From positions 1 through 64,000 of the forward strand of contig JAVHXQ010000006.1 of the NCBI GenBank assembly GCA_031119555.1: a stretch of DNA of 64,000 nt, read 5' to 3'. The notes under the pieces were generated by a model, which saw nothing but the letters and a program-made list of their open reading frames with translations, was not told the origin of the DNA and did not search any database. The position numbers and the translations under genes were made by a program. This DNA comes from Candidatus Dactylopiibacterium sp. GTDB lineage: Bacteria; Pseudomonadota; Gammaproteobacteria; Burkholderiales; Rhodocyclaceae. Of this stretch, positions 21,021-28,666 are shown one piece after another (the first letter of the stretch is position 1; the number at the start of each line of letters is the position of its first letter).

Positions 21021-21468
21021 TCAGTCTGGCGACGCCGCTGGCGGGCCCGAGGCGCTCTTCGAAGCGATGCACGCGCTCATGCACCTGCACCGCGCGCGCG
21101 TGGCGCGCAGCCTGCGCGAGAGCGGTCAGGCGCTCACGCACATGGAGGCCAAGGTGCTCGCTTTCTTCGCACGCCATCCCGGCGCCACGCAGAGCGTGCT
21201 GGTCAGCGCATCCGGGCGCGACAAGGCCCAGCTCGCGCGCCTGGTGCGCGACCTCAAGGCCAAGGGGCTGCTCGAAGTGCGCGCCAACGCGGCGGACGGG
21301 CGCAGCCAGTGCCTGCACCTCACGGCCGCCGGGCAGGCTTGCCACGATGACCTGGAAGGGCTCTGGCAGGAAGCCTCGCAGCAAGGCGCGCAGGGCCTTT
21401 CGGGCGAGGAACGCGCGCAACTGCTGGCCCTGCTCGCGCGCGTGCGCGCCAACCTCGGCGGCTACTGA
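20995..21468 (+). CDS. MarR family transcriptional regulator
   Basis: This 157-residue winged-helix protein has a MarR-type N-terminal helix (ALFEAMHALMHLHRARVARSL). The HTH reads LTHMEAKVLAFFARHPGATQSVLVSASGRDKAQLARLVRDLKAKGLL, followed by a wing with basic residues (NAADGRSQCLHLTAAG). Two Met codons occur upstream in frame (20977 and 20983), but 20995 (MRKKVDK) gives the normal length. It is divergent from the siderophore-interacting protein gene, so iron, a siderophore or a metal is the likely signal, by analogy with the yqjH/yqjI pair. The family there differs (PadR), so the analogy is of arrangement only. Confidence 0.9.
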   Translation: MRKKVDKVNQSGDAAGGPEALFEAMHALMHLHRARVARSLRESGQALTHMEAKVLAFFARHPGATQSVLVSASGRDKAQLARLVRDLKAKGLLEVRANAADGRSQCLHLTAAGQACHDDLEGLWQEASQQGAQGLSGEERAQLLALLARVRANLGGY

Positions 21469-21769
21469 GCGCGGCACCCCGGGCCCCGCGCGGCGCGGCA
21501 ATGCTCATGGCATGAGGGCGCCCGGCCAGCGGGCGGGCGTGACGGGGCTTGCGTGCCGCCCCGAGCGCGCCTTCCGTCTGCCCTGCTGCCGCGCGGCGAG
21601 AGCCCCGCGTCCGCTTCCGCCTTGTCTGGCGCCCGGGTTGGCGCGGGCTGCGGGCCCGCCCGCCCCGGGTCGCGTGCAATGGCCCGGGCCGTGGCCGGGG
21701 CGCGCACCCGGGCGGGGCGGCGCGCAGGGGGCCATCGTTTTCCCGTTCTCGCGTTCTCGCGTTCGTGCC
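21469..21769. other. GC-rich intergenic region upstream of the BOF-fold gene
   Basis: No gene is supported here. CTCATG-G-CATGAG near 21505-21517 is a short hairpin soon after the MarR stop. The rest is very GC-rich with no initiation signals until the T-richer part from about 21735, where TTCTCGCG is repeated just before the direct repeat at 21770. Confidence 0.4.
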
Positions 21770-21786
21770 GTTCAGCTTTCGTTCAG
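21770..21786 (+). promoter_or_regulatory. Direct repeat GTTCAG-N5-GTTCAG (OmpR-type site)
   Basis: GTTCAG is repeated with an 11-base period (21770-21775 and 21781-21786), the geometry bound by OmpR/PhoB-family dimers. It lies 75 bases before the BOF-fold gene, whose E. coli homologue ygiW is controlled by the OmpR-family protein QseB. Assignment is by geometry and context only. Confidence 0.45.
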
Positions 21787-21813
21787 GGGGCTGCGCGCAA
21801 GCTGTGTTCCATG

Positions 21814-21838
21814 ACCACGGCGGACCGTCCGCCGTGGT
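21814..21838. promoter_or_regulatory. 25-base perfect palindrome in the BOF-gene leader
   Basis: Twelve-base arms (ACCACGGCGGAC and GTCCGCCGTGGT) surround one central C. It ends 10 bases before the ribosome site (AGAAAGGAC) and 22 before the ATG. It could be a repressor operator or form a stable leader hairpin. There is no T-run, so it is not a classical terminator. Confidence 0.6.
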
Positions 21839-21860
21839 GTCGGACAGAAAGGACACGACC

Positions 21861-22217
21861 ATGAAGACTCCCCGCATTTTTCTCGCCCTCATGACCTGCG
21901 CGCTGGCGGCCGCACCCGCGCTGGCGCAGTTCGTGGGCCCCAACGGCTCGCCCACCACGGTGCGCCAGCTCGAGCAGCACGGCCGCGACTACGAGCCCGT
22001 CGTGCTCACGGGCCATATCGTGGCGCGCGTGGGCCACAAGGATCTCTACCAGTTCAGCGACGGCACCGGCACGCTGGTCGTCAAGATCGACGGCAAGCAC
22101 TGGCCCGCCGGCCTGCGCGTGGACGAGAAGACGCGCGTGACCCTGGCCGGCAAGTACGATCGCGAAGGCTTCGGCTTCTCCAAGGTCAAGGTCTTCAGCC
22201 TGCAGCCCGCGCCATGA
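21861..22217 (+). CDS. YgiW/YdeI family stress-tolerance OB-fold protein (BOF)
   Basis: This 118-residue periplasmic protein has a signal peptide (MKTPRIFLALMTCALAAAPALA). A single BOF/NirD-type OB fold follows: VRQLEQHGRDYEPVVLTGHIVARVGHKDLYQFSDGTGTLVVKIDGKHWPAGLRVDEKTRVTLAGKYDREGFGFSKVKVFSL. Members are made under envelope, antimicrobial-peptide or oxidative stress and are often upstream of qseBC. Here no two-component genes follow. The ribosome site AAGGAC is well placed. The ligand is not known. Confidence 0.88.
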   Translation: MKTPRIFLALMTCALAAAPALAQFVGPNGSPTTVRQLEQHGRDYEPVVLTGHIVARVGHKDLYQFSDGTGTLVVKIDGKHWPAGLRVDEKTRVTLAGKYDREGFGFSKVKVFSLQPAP

Positions 22218-22262
22218 CACGGGCCACCCTGGCGCGCGCCGGGCGGTGGGCAGGAGGCGACC

Positions 22263-22406
22263 ATGCTGGGTGAGCTTTTTCAGCTGGTGCTGCTGCATGC
22301 GCGCATCGAATTCCTGCGTGCGAGGGCGCTGGGCGGGCCGGGTCGGCTGGCGGCTCTCCTTGCCGGCGGGCGCCCGCCGCCTCGCCAGCGCTTGCGGCGC
22401 GGTTGA
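22263..22406 (+). CDS. Possible small ORF, 47 residues, with a perfect ribosome site
   Basis: AGGAGG (22252-22257) lies five bases before an ATG that opens 47 codons: MLGELFQLVLLHARIEFLRA and then a basic, Pro/Gly/Arg-rich tail ending RQRLRRG. It follows the BOF gene by 45 bases on the same strand. The first 22 residues could form an amphipathic helix; the tail looks like translated GC-rich noncoding DNA. I recognise no family. It may be a real small protein, the start of a gene lost downstream, or chance. Confidence 0.35.
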   Translation: MLGELFQLVLLHARIEFLRARALGGPGRLAALLAGGRPPPRQRLRRG

Positions 22407-22712
22407 GCCGGCCAGGGGGCTGGCGGCAGTCTCTTCCGCCGGCACGCCGGCACGCCGGGCGTGCGCCGTCGCGGCGGTCGCCGGCCGACGCGCTTGCCGG
22501 AGCGCGAGAGGGCGCGAGAGGGGGGCTGCAAGGCCGCCTGCGCACGGATGAAGACGGGTTCGTGGCCGCGTTCGTCGGCGGCCGGGTTCACTTTGTCGGG
22601 TGCCTGCAACGGCGGGGCGTACCAGAGTGCGTTTGCTGCCTGACGCACATGTTATTGACGTACAGTCTGCCCTCTTGCCGTCAACCCGAACCCGACTGAA
22701 AGGACGACCGCC
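22407..22712. other. Upstream region of the stressosome operon
   Basis: No gene is seen. The left two thirds is GC-rich. From about 22640 it becomes T-richer and holds an inverted repeat of TTGACG and CGTCAA, 18 bases apart, within about 60 bases of the rsbR start. TTGACG is also a fair -35, with no clear -10 at 17 bases. The operon promoter is probably here. Confidence 0.4.
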
Positions 22713-23549
22713 GTGCCCCCTTCTTCCACGATTCTTCTGGATGTGCTTTCGGAAGCCCGCACGCAGATCCTCGACAACTGGCTCAGCGAAGCGGAAGGCC
22801 AGAATCCTTCGGAAAGCCAGCGCGAACACGCGCGCGAGTTGCTGCAGGCCTTTGGCGCGGTGCTCAGGTCCGGCGACCCGGCAGACCAGCGCAGCCCGGA
22901 ATGGGCCGCGGTGAAGAAGCAGCTGGAGGCGATCTCGGCCTCGCGCGCCGCGCAGGGCAGCACCTCCGGCGAGACCAGCGCCTTCGTGCTCGCGCTCAAG
23001 TCCGCGCTGTTCGGCGCGCTGACGCCCAAGGTGGGGGGCGATCCGGCGGTCCTGCTGGAACTGGTGACTTCGCTGACCGCCCAGGTCGATGCGATGGCGC
23101 AATGGACTGCCGACGCCTACCAGCGTTCGCGCGAAGACATCATCACTCGCCAGCAGCACGAGCTGCTGGAGCTGTCGACGCCGGTGGTCAAGCTCTGGGA
23201 CGGCGTGCTGGCGGCGCCGATGATCGGCACGCTGGACAGCAGCCGCACGCAGCTCGTGATGGAGGCGCTGCTGCAGCGGATCGTCGAGACCGAGGCATCG
23301 ATCGCCATCATCGACATCACGGGCGTGCCCACGGTCGATACGCTGGTCGCGCAGCATCTGCTCAAGACGGTGACCGCCATCCGCCTGATGGGCGCGGACT
23401 GCATCATCAGCGGCATCCGTCCGCAGATTGCCCAGACCATCGTGCACCTGGGCATCGACCTGCAGTCGGTCACCTCCAAGGCCACGCTGGCCGATGCGCT
23501 CGGGCTCGCCATGAAGCGCCTGGGCTACACCTTCCGGAAGGACAGCTGA
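22713..23549 (+). CDS. rsbR: Stressosome scaffold/sensor protein RsbR
   Basis: This 278-residue protein has a helical globin-like N-terminal sensor domain (about 1-145), a joining helix (DIITRQQHELLELSTPVVKLW) and a C-terminal STAS domain. The STAS part matches RsbR closely: APMIGTLDSSRTQ, DITGVPTVDT and ISGIRPQIAQTIVHLGIDL. Thr173 and Thr210 align with the two threonines phosphorylated by RsbT in Bacillus RsbRA. RsbR and RsbS form the 1.8-MDa stressosome shell. The start is GTG at 22713 behind AAGGACG. It is the first gene of a run in which nearly every junction overlaps or almost abuts. Confidence 0.93.
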   Translation: MPPSSTILLDVLSEARTQILDNWLSEAEGQNPSESQREHARELLQAFGAVLRSGDPADQRSPEWAAVKKQLEAISASRAAQGSTSGETSAFVLALKSALFGALTPKVGGDPAVLLELVTSLTAQVDAMAQWTADAYQRSREDIITRQQHELLELSTPVVKLWDGVLAAPMIGTLDSSRTQLVMEALLQRIVETEASIAIIDITGVPTVDTLVAQHLLKTVTAIRLMGADCIISGIRPQIAQTIVHLGIDLQSVTSKATLADALGLAMKRLGYTFRKDS

Positions 23550-23557
23550 GCGCCGCC

Positions 23558-23932
23558 ATGTACAGGATTCCTATTCTTCAGATGGGGCGCTCGCTGCTGG
23601 TGACGATCCAGGTCGACCTGGAAGACCAGACCGCCATGGCGCTGCAGGAAGACTTGTGCGAGAAGATCGCGCGCACCGGTGCCAACGGCGTGCTGATCGA
23701 CATCTCCGCCCTCGAGATCGTCGACTCCTTCGTCGGCCGCATGCTGTCGGCCATTTCGAGCATCGGCCGCATCCTCGACGCGCAGACCGTGGTGGTCGGC
23801 ATGCAGCCGGCGGTGGCGATCACGCTGGTGGAGCTGGGGCTTTCCATGGACGGCGTGAAGACCGCGCTCAACGTGCGGCGCGGGCTCGCGCTGCTGGAAG
23901 CCGCGGAAGAAGGGGCGGGCCGTGTCGACTGA
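23558..23932 (+). CDS. rsbS: Stressosome STAS protein RsbS
   Basis: This 124-residue single-STAS protein opens MYRIPILQMGRSLLVTIQVD. It carries the RsbS hallmark DISALEIVDSFVGRML, with Ser57 at the RsbT phosphorylation site. NVRRGLALLE follows at the C-terminus. RsbS forms the stressosome core with RsbR and holds RsbT until stress. It lies 8 bases after rsbR, and its stop overlaps the rsbT start. Confidence 0.94.
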   Translation: MYRIPILQMGRSLLVTIQVDLEDQTAMALQEDLCEKIARTGANGVLIDISALEIVDSFVGRMLSAISSIGRILDAQTVVVGMQPAVAITLVELGLSMDGVKTALNVRRGLALLEAAEEGAGRVD

Positions 23933-24326
23933 CGACAGCGGCGCGATCCCGCTGCGCAACGAAGCCGACATCGTGCAGTGCCGCCGGACGGTGCGGCAAC
24001 TCGCGCTCGCGCTGCAGTTCTCCCTCGTGGACCAGACCAAGATCATCACCGCCGCCAGCGAGCTGTCGCGCAATACCGTGGTCTATGGTGGCGGTGGCGA
24101 GATGAACTGGGACATCGTGACCCAGGGCATCAAGACCGGCCTGCGCCTGCAGTTCACCGACCACGGCCCCGGCATTCCGGACCTCGATCTGGCGCTCAAG
24201 GATGGCTGGACTTCCGGCGCCGGCATGGGGCTGGGGCTGTCGGGCAGCAAGCGGCTCGTCCATGAGTTCGATCTTCATTCCGTGGTGGGTGAAGGCACTC
24301 GCGTGACGATTACGCGATGGAAGTGA
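23922..24326 (+). CDS. rsbT: Switch kinase RsbT
   Basis: This 134-residue GHKL serine/threonine kinase has an N-box (ITAASELSRNTVVYG), a G1 box (FTDHGPGIPD) and a G2 box (GAGMGLGLSGSKRL). On stress RsbT phosphorylates RsbR and RsbS, leaves the stressosome and activates a downstream partner (RsbU in Bacillus). No RsbU is present here. The GTG start at 23922 overlaps the rsbS stop, and its end overlaps the next gene by 10 bases. Both overlaps point to translational coupling. Confidence 0.94.
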   Translation: MSTDDSGAIPLRNEADIVQCRRTVRQLALALQFSLVDQTKIITAASELSRNTVVYGGGGEMNWDIVTQGIKTGLRLQFTDHGPGIPDLDLALKDGWTSGAGMGLGLSGSKRLVHEFDLHSVVGEGTRVTITRWK

Positions 24327-25330
24327 TTCTCGGCACCCATCACGTCGTGTTTCCCGTGGAGGAGTCCAGCCGCATCGGCGAGGCCCGGCGCCACGCCGTG
24401 CGCCTGGCGCAGACGCTGGGTTTCGATGAAACCCGCGTCGGGCGCGTCGCGCTGGTGGTGACCGAACTCGGCACCAACCTGCTCAAGCACGCGCGCGAGG
24501 GGCAACTGCTGATCGCCGCGCGGCAGCACGCCTCGGCCGGAATCGAGATCCTCAGCGTCGATCGCGGCCCGGGCATGCGCGATGTCGCGCAATCCCTGCG
24601 CGACGGCTATTCCACGGCGGGGTCGCCCGGTACCGGGCTGGGCGCCATCTCGCGGCTGGCGGATGACTTCGACCTGCACTCCAGCGAAACCGACGGAACG
24701 CTCATCGTCGCCCGCCTGCATGGCGAGGCGCCCGCGCCTGGCCGCCCGGCCTTCGCCAGCGGCGTCATCGCCGTCTGCGCGCCGGGCGAGACGGTGTGCG
24801 GCGATGGCTGGGGCATCGCCCTCGACGGTTCGCGCGCGGCCCTGCTCGTGGCCGACGGGCTCGGGCACGGCCCCGATGCCCACGAGGCCGCGCAGGCCGC
24901 CGTGGGCGTGTTCGCGGCGGCGCCGTTCGGCGGCTTGCGCGAAGCGCTGGAGACCGCCCACGTGCGCCTGCGCATGACGCGGGGCGCGGCGTTGTCTACG
25001 GTGATCGTGGACGGGCAGGGCGGCAGCATCCAGTCGGCCGGCGCGGGCAACGTGCTCGTGCGTCTGGTGTCCGGCACGTCCGACCGCACCCTGCTCAGCC
25101 AGCATGGCACCGTGGGCGTGCAGATCCGGCACGTGGAGGTCATCCAGAGCGAGTGGCCCGAGCATGCATCCGTCATCATGCACAGCGACGGCCTGCTCAC
25201 GCGCTGGCCGGGCAGCGCGATCCGGGCGCTGCTGGGGCGCGATCCCAGCCTGACCGCCGCGCTGCTGTGGCGCGACTACTCGCGCAAACGAGACGACGTC
25301 ACCGTGGCCGTCCTGCGCCGAAGGAACTGA
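24317..25330 (+). CDS. GHKL ATPase - PP2C/SpoIIE phosphatase fusion (RsbX-like)
   Basis: This 337-residue protein joins two stressosome activities. The N-terminal half (about 1-135) is a second GHKL ATPase, with N-box VVTELGTNLLKHA, SVDRGPGM, and GTGLGAISRL. The C-terminal half (about 145-337) is a PP2C/SpoIIE-type phosphatase like RsbX: VCGDGWGIALDGSRAALLVADGLGHG, HSDGLLTRW, RDDVTVAVLRR. The metal Asp residues are visible. RsbX dephosphorylates RsbR and RsbS to reset the complex. The attached ATPase may be an added anti-sigma-like kinase or a docking module. It overlaps rsbT by 10 bases. Confidence 0.9.
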   Translation: MEVILGTHHVVFPVEESSRIGEARRHAVRLAQTLGFDETRVGRVALVVTELGTNLLKHAREGQLLIAARQHASAGIEILSVDRGPGMRDVAQSLRDGYSTAGSPGTGLGAISRLADDFDLHSSETDGTLIVARLHGEAPAPGRPAFASGVIAVCAPGETVCGDGWGIALDGSRAALLVADGLGHGPDAHEAAQAAVGVFAAAPFGGLREALETAHVRLRMTRGAALSTVIVDGQGGSIQSAGAGNVLVRLVSGTSDRTLLSQHGTVGVQIRHVEVIQSEWPEHASVIMHSDGLLTRWPGSAIRALLGRDPSLTAALLWRDYSRKRDDVTVAVLRRRN

Positions 25331-25332
25331 AC

Positions 25333-26241
25333 ATGCCCGACCAGCCTGAGTTCGAACCGATGCCCGGCGCGGCGCGCGCGGGGCACGACGCCCATGCCGG
25401 GCACCAAGCCTTGCTCGCGGCGCGGGATCAGGAGATCCAGTCGCTGCGGCAGGAACTCGAGGAGACCAACAGCGGCGTGCTCGCGCTGTATGCCGAACTC
25501 GATGTGCAGGCCGAGAGCCTGCGCCAAGCCAACGAGCTGAAGAGCCGGTTCCTGGCCTACATGAGTCATGAGTTCCGCACGCCGATCGGCGCCATCCAGA
25601 GCATCGCGCGCATCCTGCAGGACCGCATGGACGGCCCGCTCACCGAGGAGCAGGAGCGCCAGGTCAACTTCATCCAGACCACGGCGGCCGAGCTTTCCGA
25701 CATGGTCAGCGACCTGCTCGATCTGGCCAAGATGGAAGCCGGACGCATCGACGTGTCGCCAGCGTGGTTCGACATGGTGGACCTGTTCTCGGCCCTGCGC
25801 GGCATGTTCAAGCCGGTGCTGACCAACCCCGACCTCATGCTCGTGTTCGAGGAGCCGGTGGAGATTCCGAAAATCTATTCGGACCACCGCAAGCTTGCCC
25901 AGATCCTGCGGAACTTCATCAGCAACGCCCTCAAGTTCACGCCCCGGGGCGAGGTGCGCGTCAGCGTGCAGCGGTCGGAGGGTGAGATGATCACCTTCTG
26001 CGTGGCCGATACCGGCATCGGCATCGCGCCCGAGTTTCACCACGCGATGTTCCAGGATTATTCTCAGATCGACTCGCCGATCCAGAAACGCCTGCGCGGC
26101 ACCGGGCTGGGGCTGTCCCTCAGCAAGCGCCTGGCCGAGGTGCTGGGGGGCTCGGTCGGCATGCGGAGCGAGCCCAACAAGGGCTCCACCTTTTTCGTCA
26201 CGATTCCGTTGAACACACCGGATGCCGCCACTCATGCCTGA
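25333..26241 (+). CDS. Soluble sensor histidine kinase of the stressosome operon
   Basis: This 302-residue kinase has no membrane helix. An N-terminal coiled coil (about 25-70, RDQEIQSLRQELEETNSGVLALYAELDVQAESLRQAN) leads into HisKA with phospho-His 79 (YMSHEFRTPIGAIQ). HATPase motifs are NALKFTPRG, DTGIGI and GTGLGLSLS. Having no sensor domain, it likely takes its input from stressosome proteins, as proposed for the kinase linked to rsbRSTX in Vibrio. It starts 2 bases after the phosphatase gene and overlaps the hybrid kinase. Confidence 0.9.
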   Translation: MPDQPEFEPMPGAARAGHDAHAGHQALLAARDQEIQSLRQELEETNSGVLALYAELDVQAESLRQANELKSRFLAYMSHEFRTPIGAIQSIARILQDRMDGPLTEEQERQVNFIQTTAAELSDMVSDLLDLAKMEAGRIDVSPAWFDMVDLFSALRGMFKPVLTNPDLMLVFEEPVEIPKIYSDHRKLAQILRNFISNALKFTPRGEVRVSVQRSEGEMITFCVADTGIGIAPEFHHAMFQDYSQIDSPIQKRLRGTGLGLSLSKRLAEVLGGSVGMRSEPNKGSTFFVTIPLNTPDAATHA

Positions 26242-28207
26242 GATCTCGCTGCGCCTGAACGTTTCCATCGATCGTTCCCGCCACACGGTGCTGGTGGTGG
26301 ACGACAACCCCGCCACGCGCTACGCCACCGCGCGTTCGCTGCGCGCCGCGGGCTTCAAGACGCTGGAGGCCGGCACCGGGCACGAGGCGCTGGAGCTTTC
26401 CAGCGGCAACGTGTCGGCGGTGATCCTCGACATCCACCTGCCGGACATCGACGGCCTGGAAGTCTGCCGCCTCATCCGGGCGCGCGAGACCACCACGGCG
26501 CTGCCCATCATCCATCTCTCGGCCGCGTTCATCCGCGAGGCCGACAAGGTGGCCGGGCTGGAGGCCGGCGCCGACGCCTACCTCGTGCACCCCGCCGAGC
26601 CCGCCATGCTCATCGCCACCGTGCAGGCGCTGGTGCGCGCGCGCCTGGCCGAAGAAAGCGTGCGGCGCAGCGAAATGAAGTTCCGCTCCATCTACAACGA
26701 AGCGCAATGCGGCATCGCGCTCGTGGACCCGGCGGGCCACGTGCAGGATGCCAACCCGGCGTTCCTCGAAATGCTGGGGCTGACCCACGCGCAGATCGTC
26801 GGTCGCGCGGTCGCGGAACTGGCCGCGCCCGCCTCCGCCGAGCGCGTGGCCCGCTGCACTGCCGCCAGCGGGCAGGAGAACGCCACCTGGAACGAGCAGT
26901 TCGTCTTCCTCGACAAGGACGGCGGCGAGGTGCACGTGGAATGGAACATGTCGACCACGGTCGAGAACGACCTGCGCGTGGCCGTGATCAACAACGTTTC
27001 GGAGCGCATCCAGCTGGAGGCCGCCCGCAAGCACCTGCTCGAGCGCGAGCAGGCCGCGCGCGCCGCCGCCGAACGCCACAGCCGCACCCAGGACGACTTC
27101 GTGGCCGTGCTCTCGCACGAGCTGCGCAACCCGCTGAGCGCGATCACGCTCAACGCCCACCTGCTGCTGCGCCGGAACCCCCCGCCCGAGTACGTGCGCA
27201 GCCTCGACGCCATCAAGCGCAACGCCAATACCCAGGCCCGCATCATCTCCGACATTCTCGACGTGTCGCGCATCAACTCCGGCAAGCTGACGCTGGAGCG
27301 CGAGTGGGCGGATGCGGCGGAGGTCGTGTCCAACTCGCTGGACTCGATGCGGGACCAGATCGAGCAGAAACACCTAAAGCTGCTCGTCGATCTGGCCACG
27401 CAGGGCCGGCATTCCTTCATCGACAGCGCGCGCTACCAGCAGGTCTTCTGGAACCTGCTCAGCAACGCGGTGAAGTTCTCGGAGGAGGGCGGCGAGATCC
27501 ACGTCACGCTCGCGATGCACGACGGGCAGCTGCGCCTGGTGATCCGCGACACGGGCAAGGGCATAGACGAAGCCTTCCTGCCGCGCATCTTCGACAAATT
27601 CACGCAGAGCGAGGCGCCCCGCAGCCGCAAGCAGGGCGGCCTGGGGCTGGGCATGTCCATCGTGCGCCAGCTCGTCGAGCTGCATGGCGGCACGGTGAAG
27701 GTGGAAAGCCCCGGCGTGGGGCTGGGAACCCGCGTGACCGTGGACATTCCGCAGGCGGAGCGCTCGCAGGACGCCGCGCCCGCCGTGGCCGCGAAGCCCC
27801 GGGGCGCACGCACGGCCGACAACCTGGAGAACACCCGCATCCTGGTGGTCGAGGACGATCAGGAGGCGGCCGCCATCCTCGTGCTGATCCTGCAGGATCG
27901 CGGTGCCAGCGTCGAACTCGCGAACGACTATGCCTCGGCGCTGAAGCTTCTCGCGCGGAGCCGGCCGGACGTGCTCATCAGCGACATCGGCCTGCCCGGC
28001 AAGGATGGCTACGATCTGATCCGCACCGTGCGCGCGGAACATGAGGCGGACGGCCACATCCCCGCCATCGCCCTCACGGCTTTCGGGCGCGAGAGCGACC
28101 GCGACCAGGCGCTCGTCGCGGGCTTCGACATCCATCTGTCCAAGCCGATGACGCCGCAGAAAATGCTCGACACGCTCGTGGACCTGCTCGACAAGTACCG
28201 GGGCTGA
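26222..28207 (+). CDS. Hybrid histidine kinase REC-PAS-HK-REC of the stressosome operon
   Basis: This 661-residue protein has an N-terminal receiver with Asp70 (VILDIHLPDIDG), a PAS domain (about 145-265) and HisKA with His299 (VLSHELRNPLSAI). The HATPase shows NAVKFSEEG, DTGKGI and LGLGMSIV, and a C-terminal receiver has Asp588 (VLISDIGLPGKDG). No output domain is attached, so phosphate must pass to another protein. The upstream soluble kinase may phosphorylate the first receiver. The start overlaps the previous gene by 20 bases; a second Met at 26234 is equally possible, and neither has a good ribosome site. Confidence 0.91.
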   Translation: MPPLMPEISLRLNVSIDRSRHTVLVVDDNPATRYATARSLRAAGFKTLEAGTGHEALELSSGNVSAVILDIHLPDIDGLEVCRLIRARETTTALPIIHLSAAFIREADKVAGLEAGADAYLVHPAEPAMLIATVQALVRARLAEESVRRSEMKFRSIYNEAQCGIALVDPAGHVQDANPAFLEMLGLTHAQIVGRAVAELAAPASAERVARCTAASGQENATWNEQFVFLDKDGGEVHVEWNMSTTVENDLRVAVINNVSERIQLEAARKHLLEREQAARAAAERHSRTQDDFVAVLSHELRNPLSAITLNAHLLLRRNPPPEYVRSLDAIKRNANTQARIISDILDVSRINSGKLTLEREWADAAEVVSNSLDSMRDQIEQKHLKLLVDLATQGRHSFIDSARYQQVFWNLLSNAVKFSEEGGEIHVTLAMHDGQLRLVIRDTGKGIDEAFLPRIFDKFTQSEAPRSRKQGGLGLGMSIVRQLVELHGGTVKVESPGVGLGTRVTVDIPQAERSQDAAPAVAAKPRGARTADNLENTRILVVEDDQEAAAILVLILQDRGASVELANDYASALKLLARSRPDVLISDIGLPGKDGYDLIRTVRAEHEADGHIPAIALTAFGRESDRDQALVAGFDIHLSKPMTPQKMLDTLVDLLDKYRG

Positions 28208-28264
28208 CCCGCCTCTGCGGGTGCCCGGCGGCGAGGCTCAGGTGGCAGGCTGCCGGTGGCAGGG

Positions 28265-28666
28265 TCAGGTGGCAGCCTCGATCCGCGCGTCGACCTCGGC
28301 GAGCAGCGCGTCCAGCTCTTCGGGTTCCAGCGTCTTGAGCGCGGAGCGGACGTTCTTGCCCAGCGTCTCCAGCCCGCCCTTCAGATCGTAGCCCGTACAG
28401 AAGATCACCCAGCCCGCGTCGTTCACGGCCAGCCAGCGGCGCGCCAGCTCGGTGCCCTGCATGCCGGGCAGGCTGATGTCCGTCATGAGAACGTCATACT
28501 TCGATTGCGCGATCAGGCTCAGCGCGGTTTCGGCGCTGGCGACCGCGGTGATCTGCCGGGTGTCGCTCGCGATGAGCGACTCGATGGACTCGCGGATGTC
28601 GTCGTTGTCTTCCACGTACAGATACGAAATGACGCGCGAAGGCCCGATATGGCTGCTGGTGATCAT
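28265..28666 (-). CDS. Single-domain response regulator (receiver only)
   Basis: This 133-residue receiver has the acidic pair in YLYVEDNDDIR, phospho-acceptor Asp63 (MTDISLPGMQG), a Thr in the switch position (IFCTGYD), and a short acidic C-terminal tail (LEPEELDALLAEVDARIEAAT). The usual Lys after the Thr appears as DLKGG, shifted from the normal KP pair, so signalling may be atypical. GAGG precedes the start at 28666; an upstream Met at 28693 has none. It is convergent with the hybrid kinase gene. It has no DNA-binding domain, so it would act by protein contact or as a phosphate sink. Confidence 0.82.
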   Translation of the reverse strand: MITSSHIGPSRVISYLYVEDNDDIRESIESLIASDTRQITAVASAETALSLIAQSKYDVLMTDISLPGMQGTELARRWLAVNDAGWVIFCTGYDLKGGLETLGKNVRSALKTLEPEELDALLAEVDARIEAAT

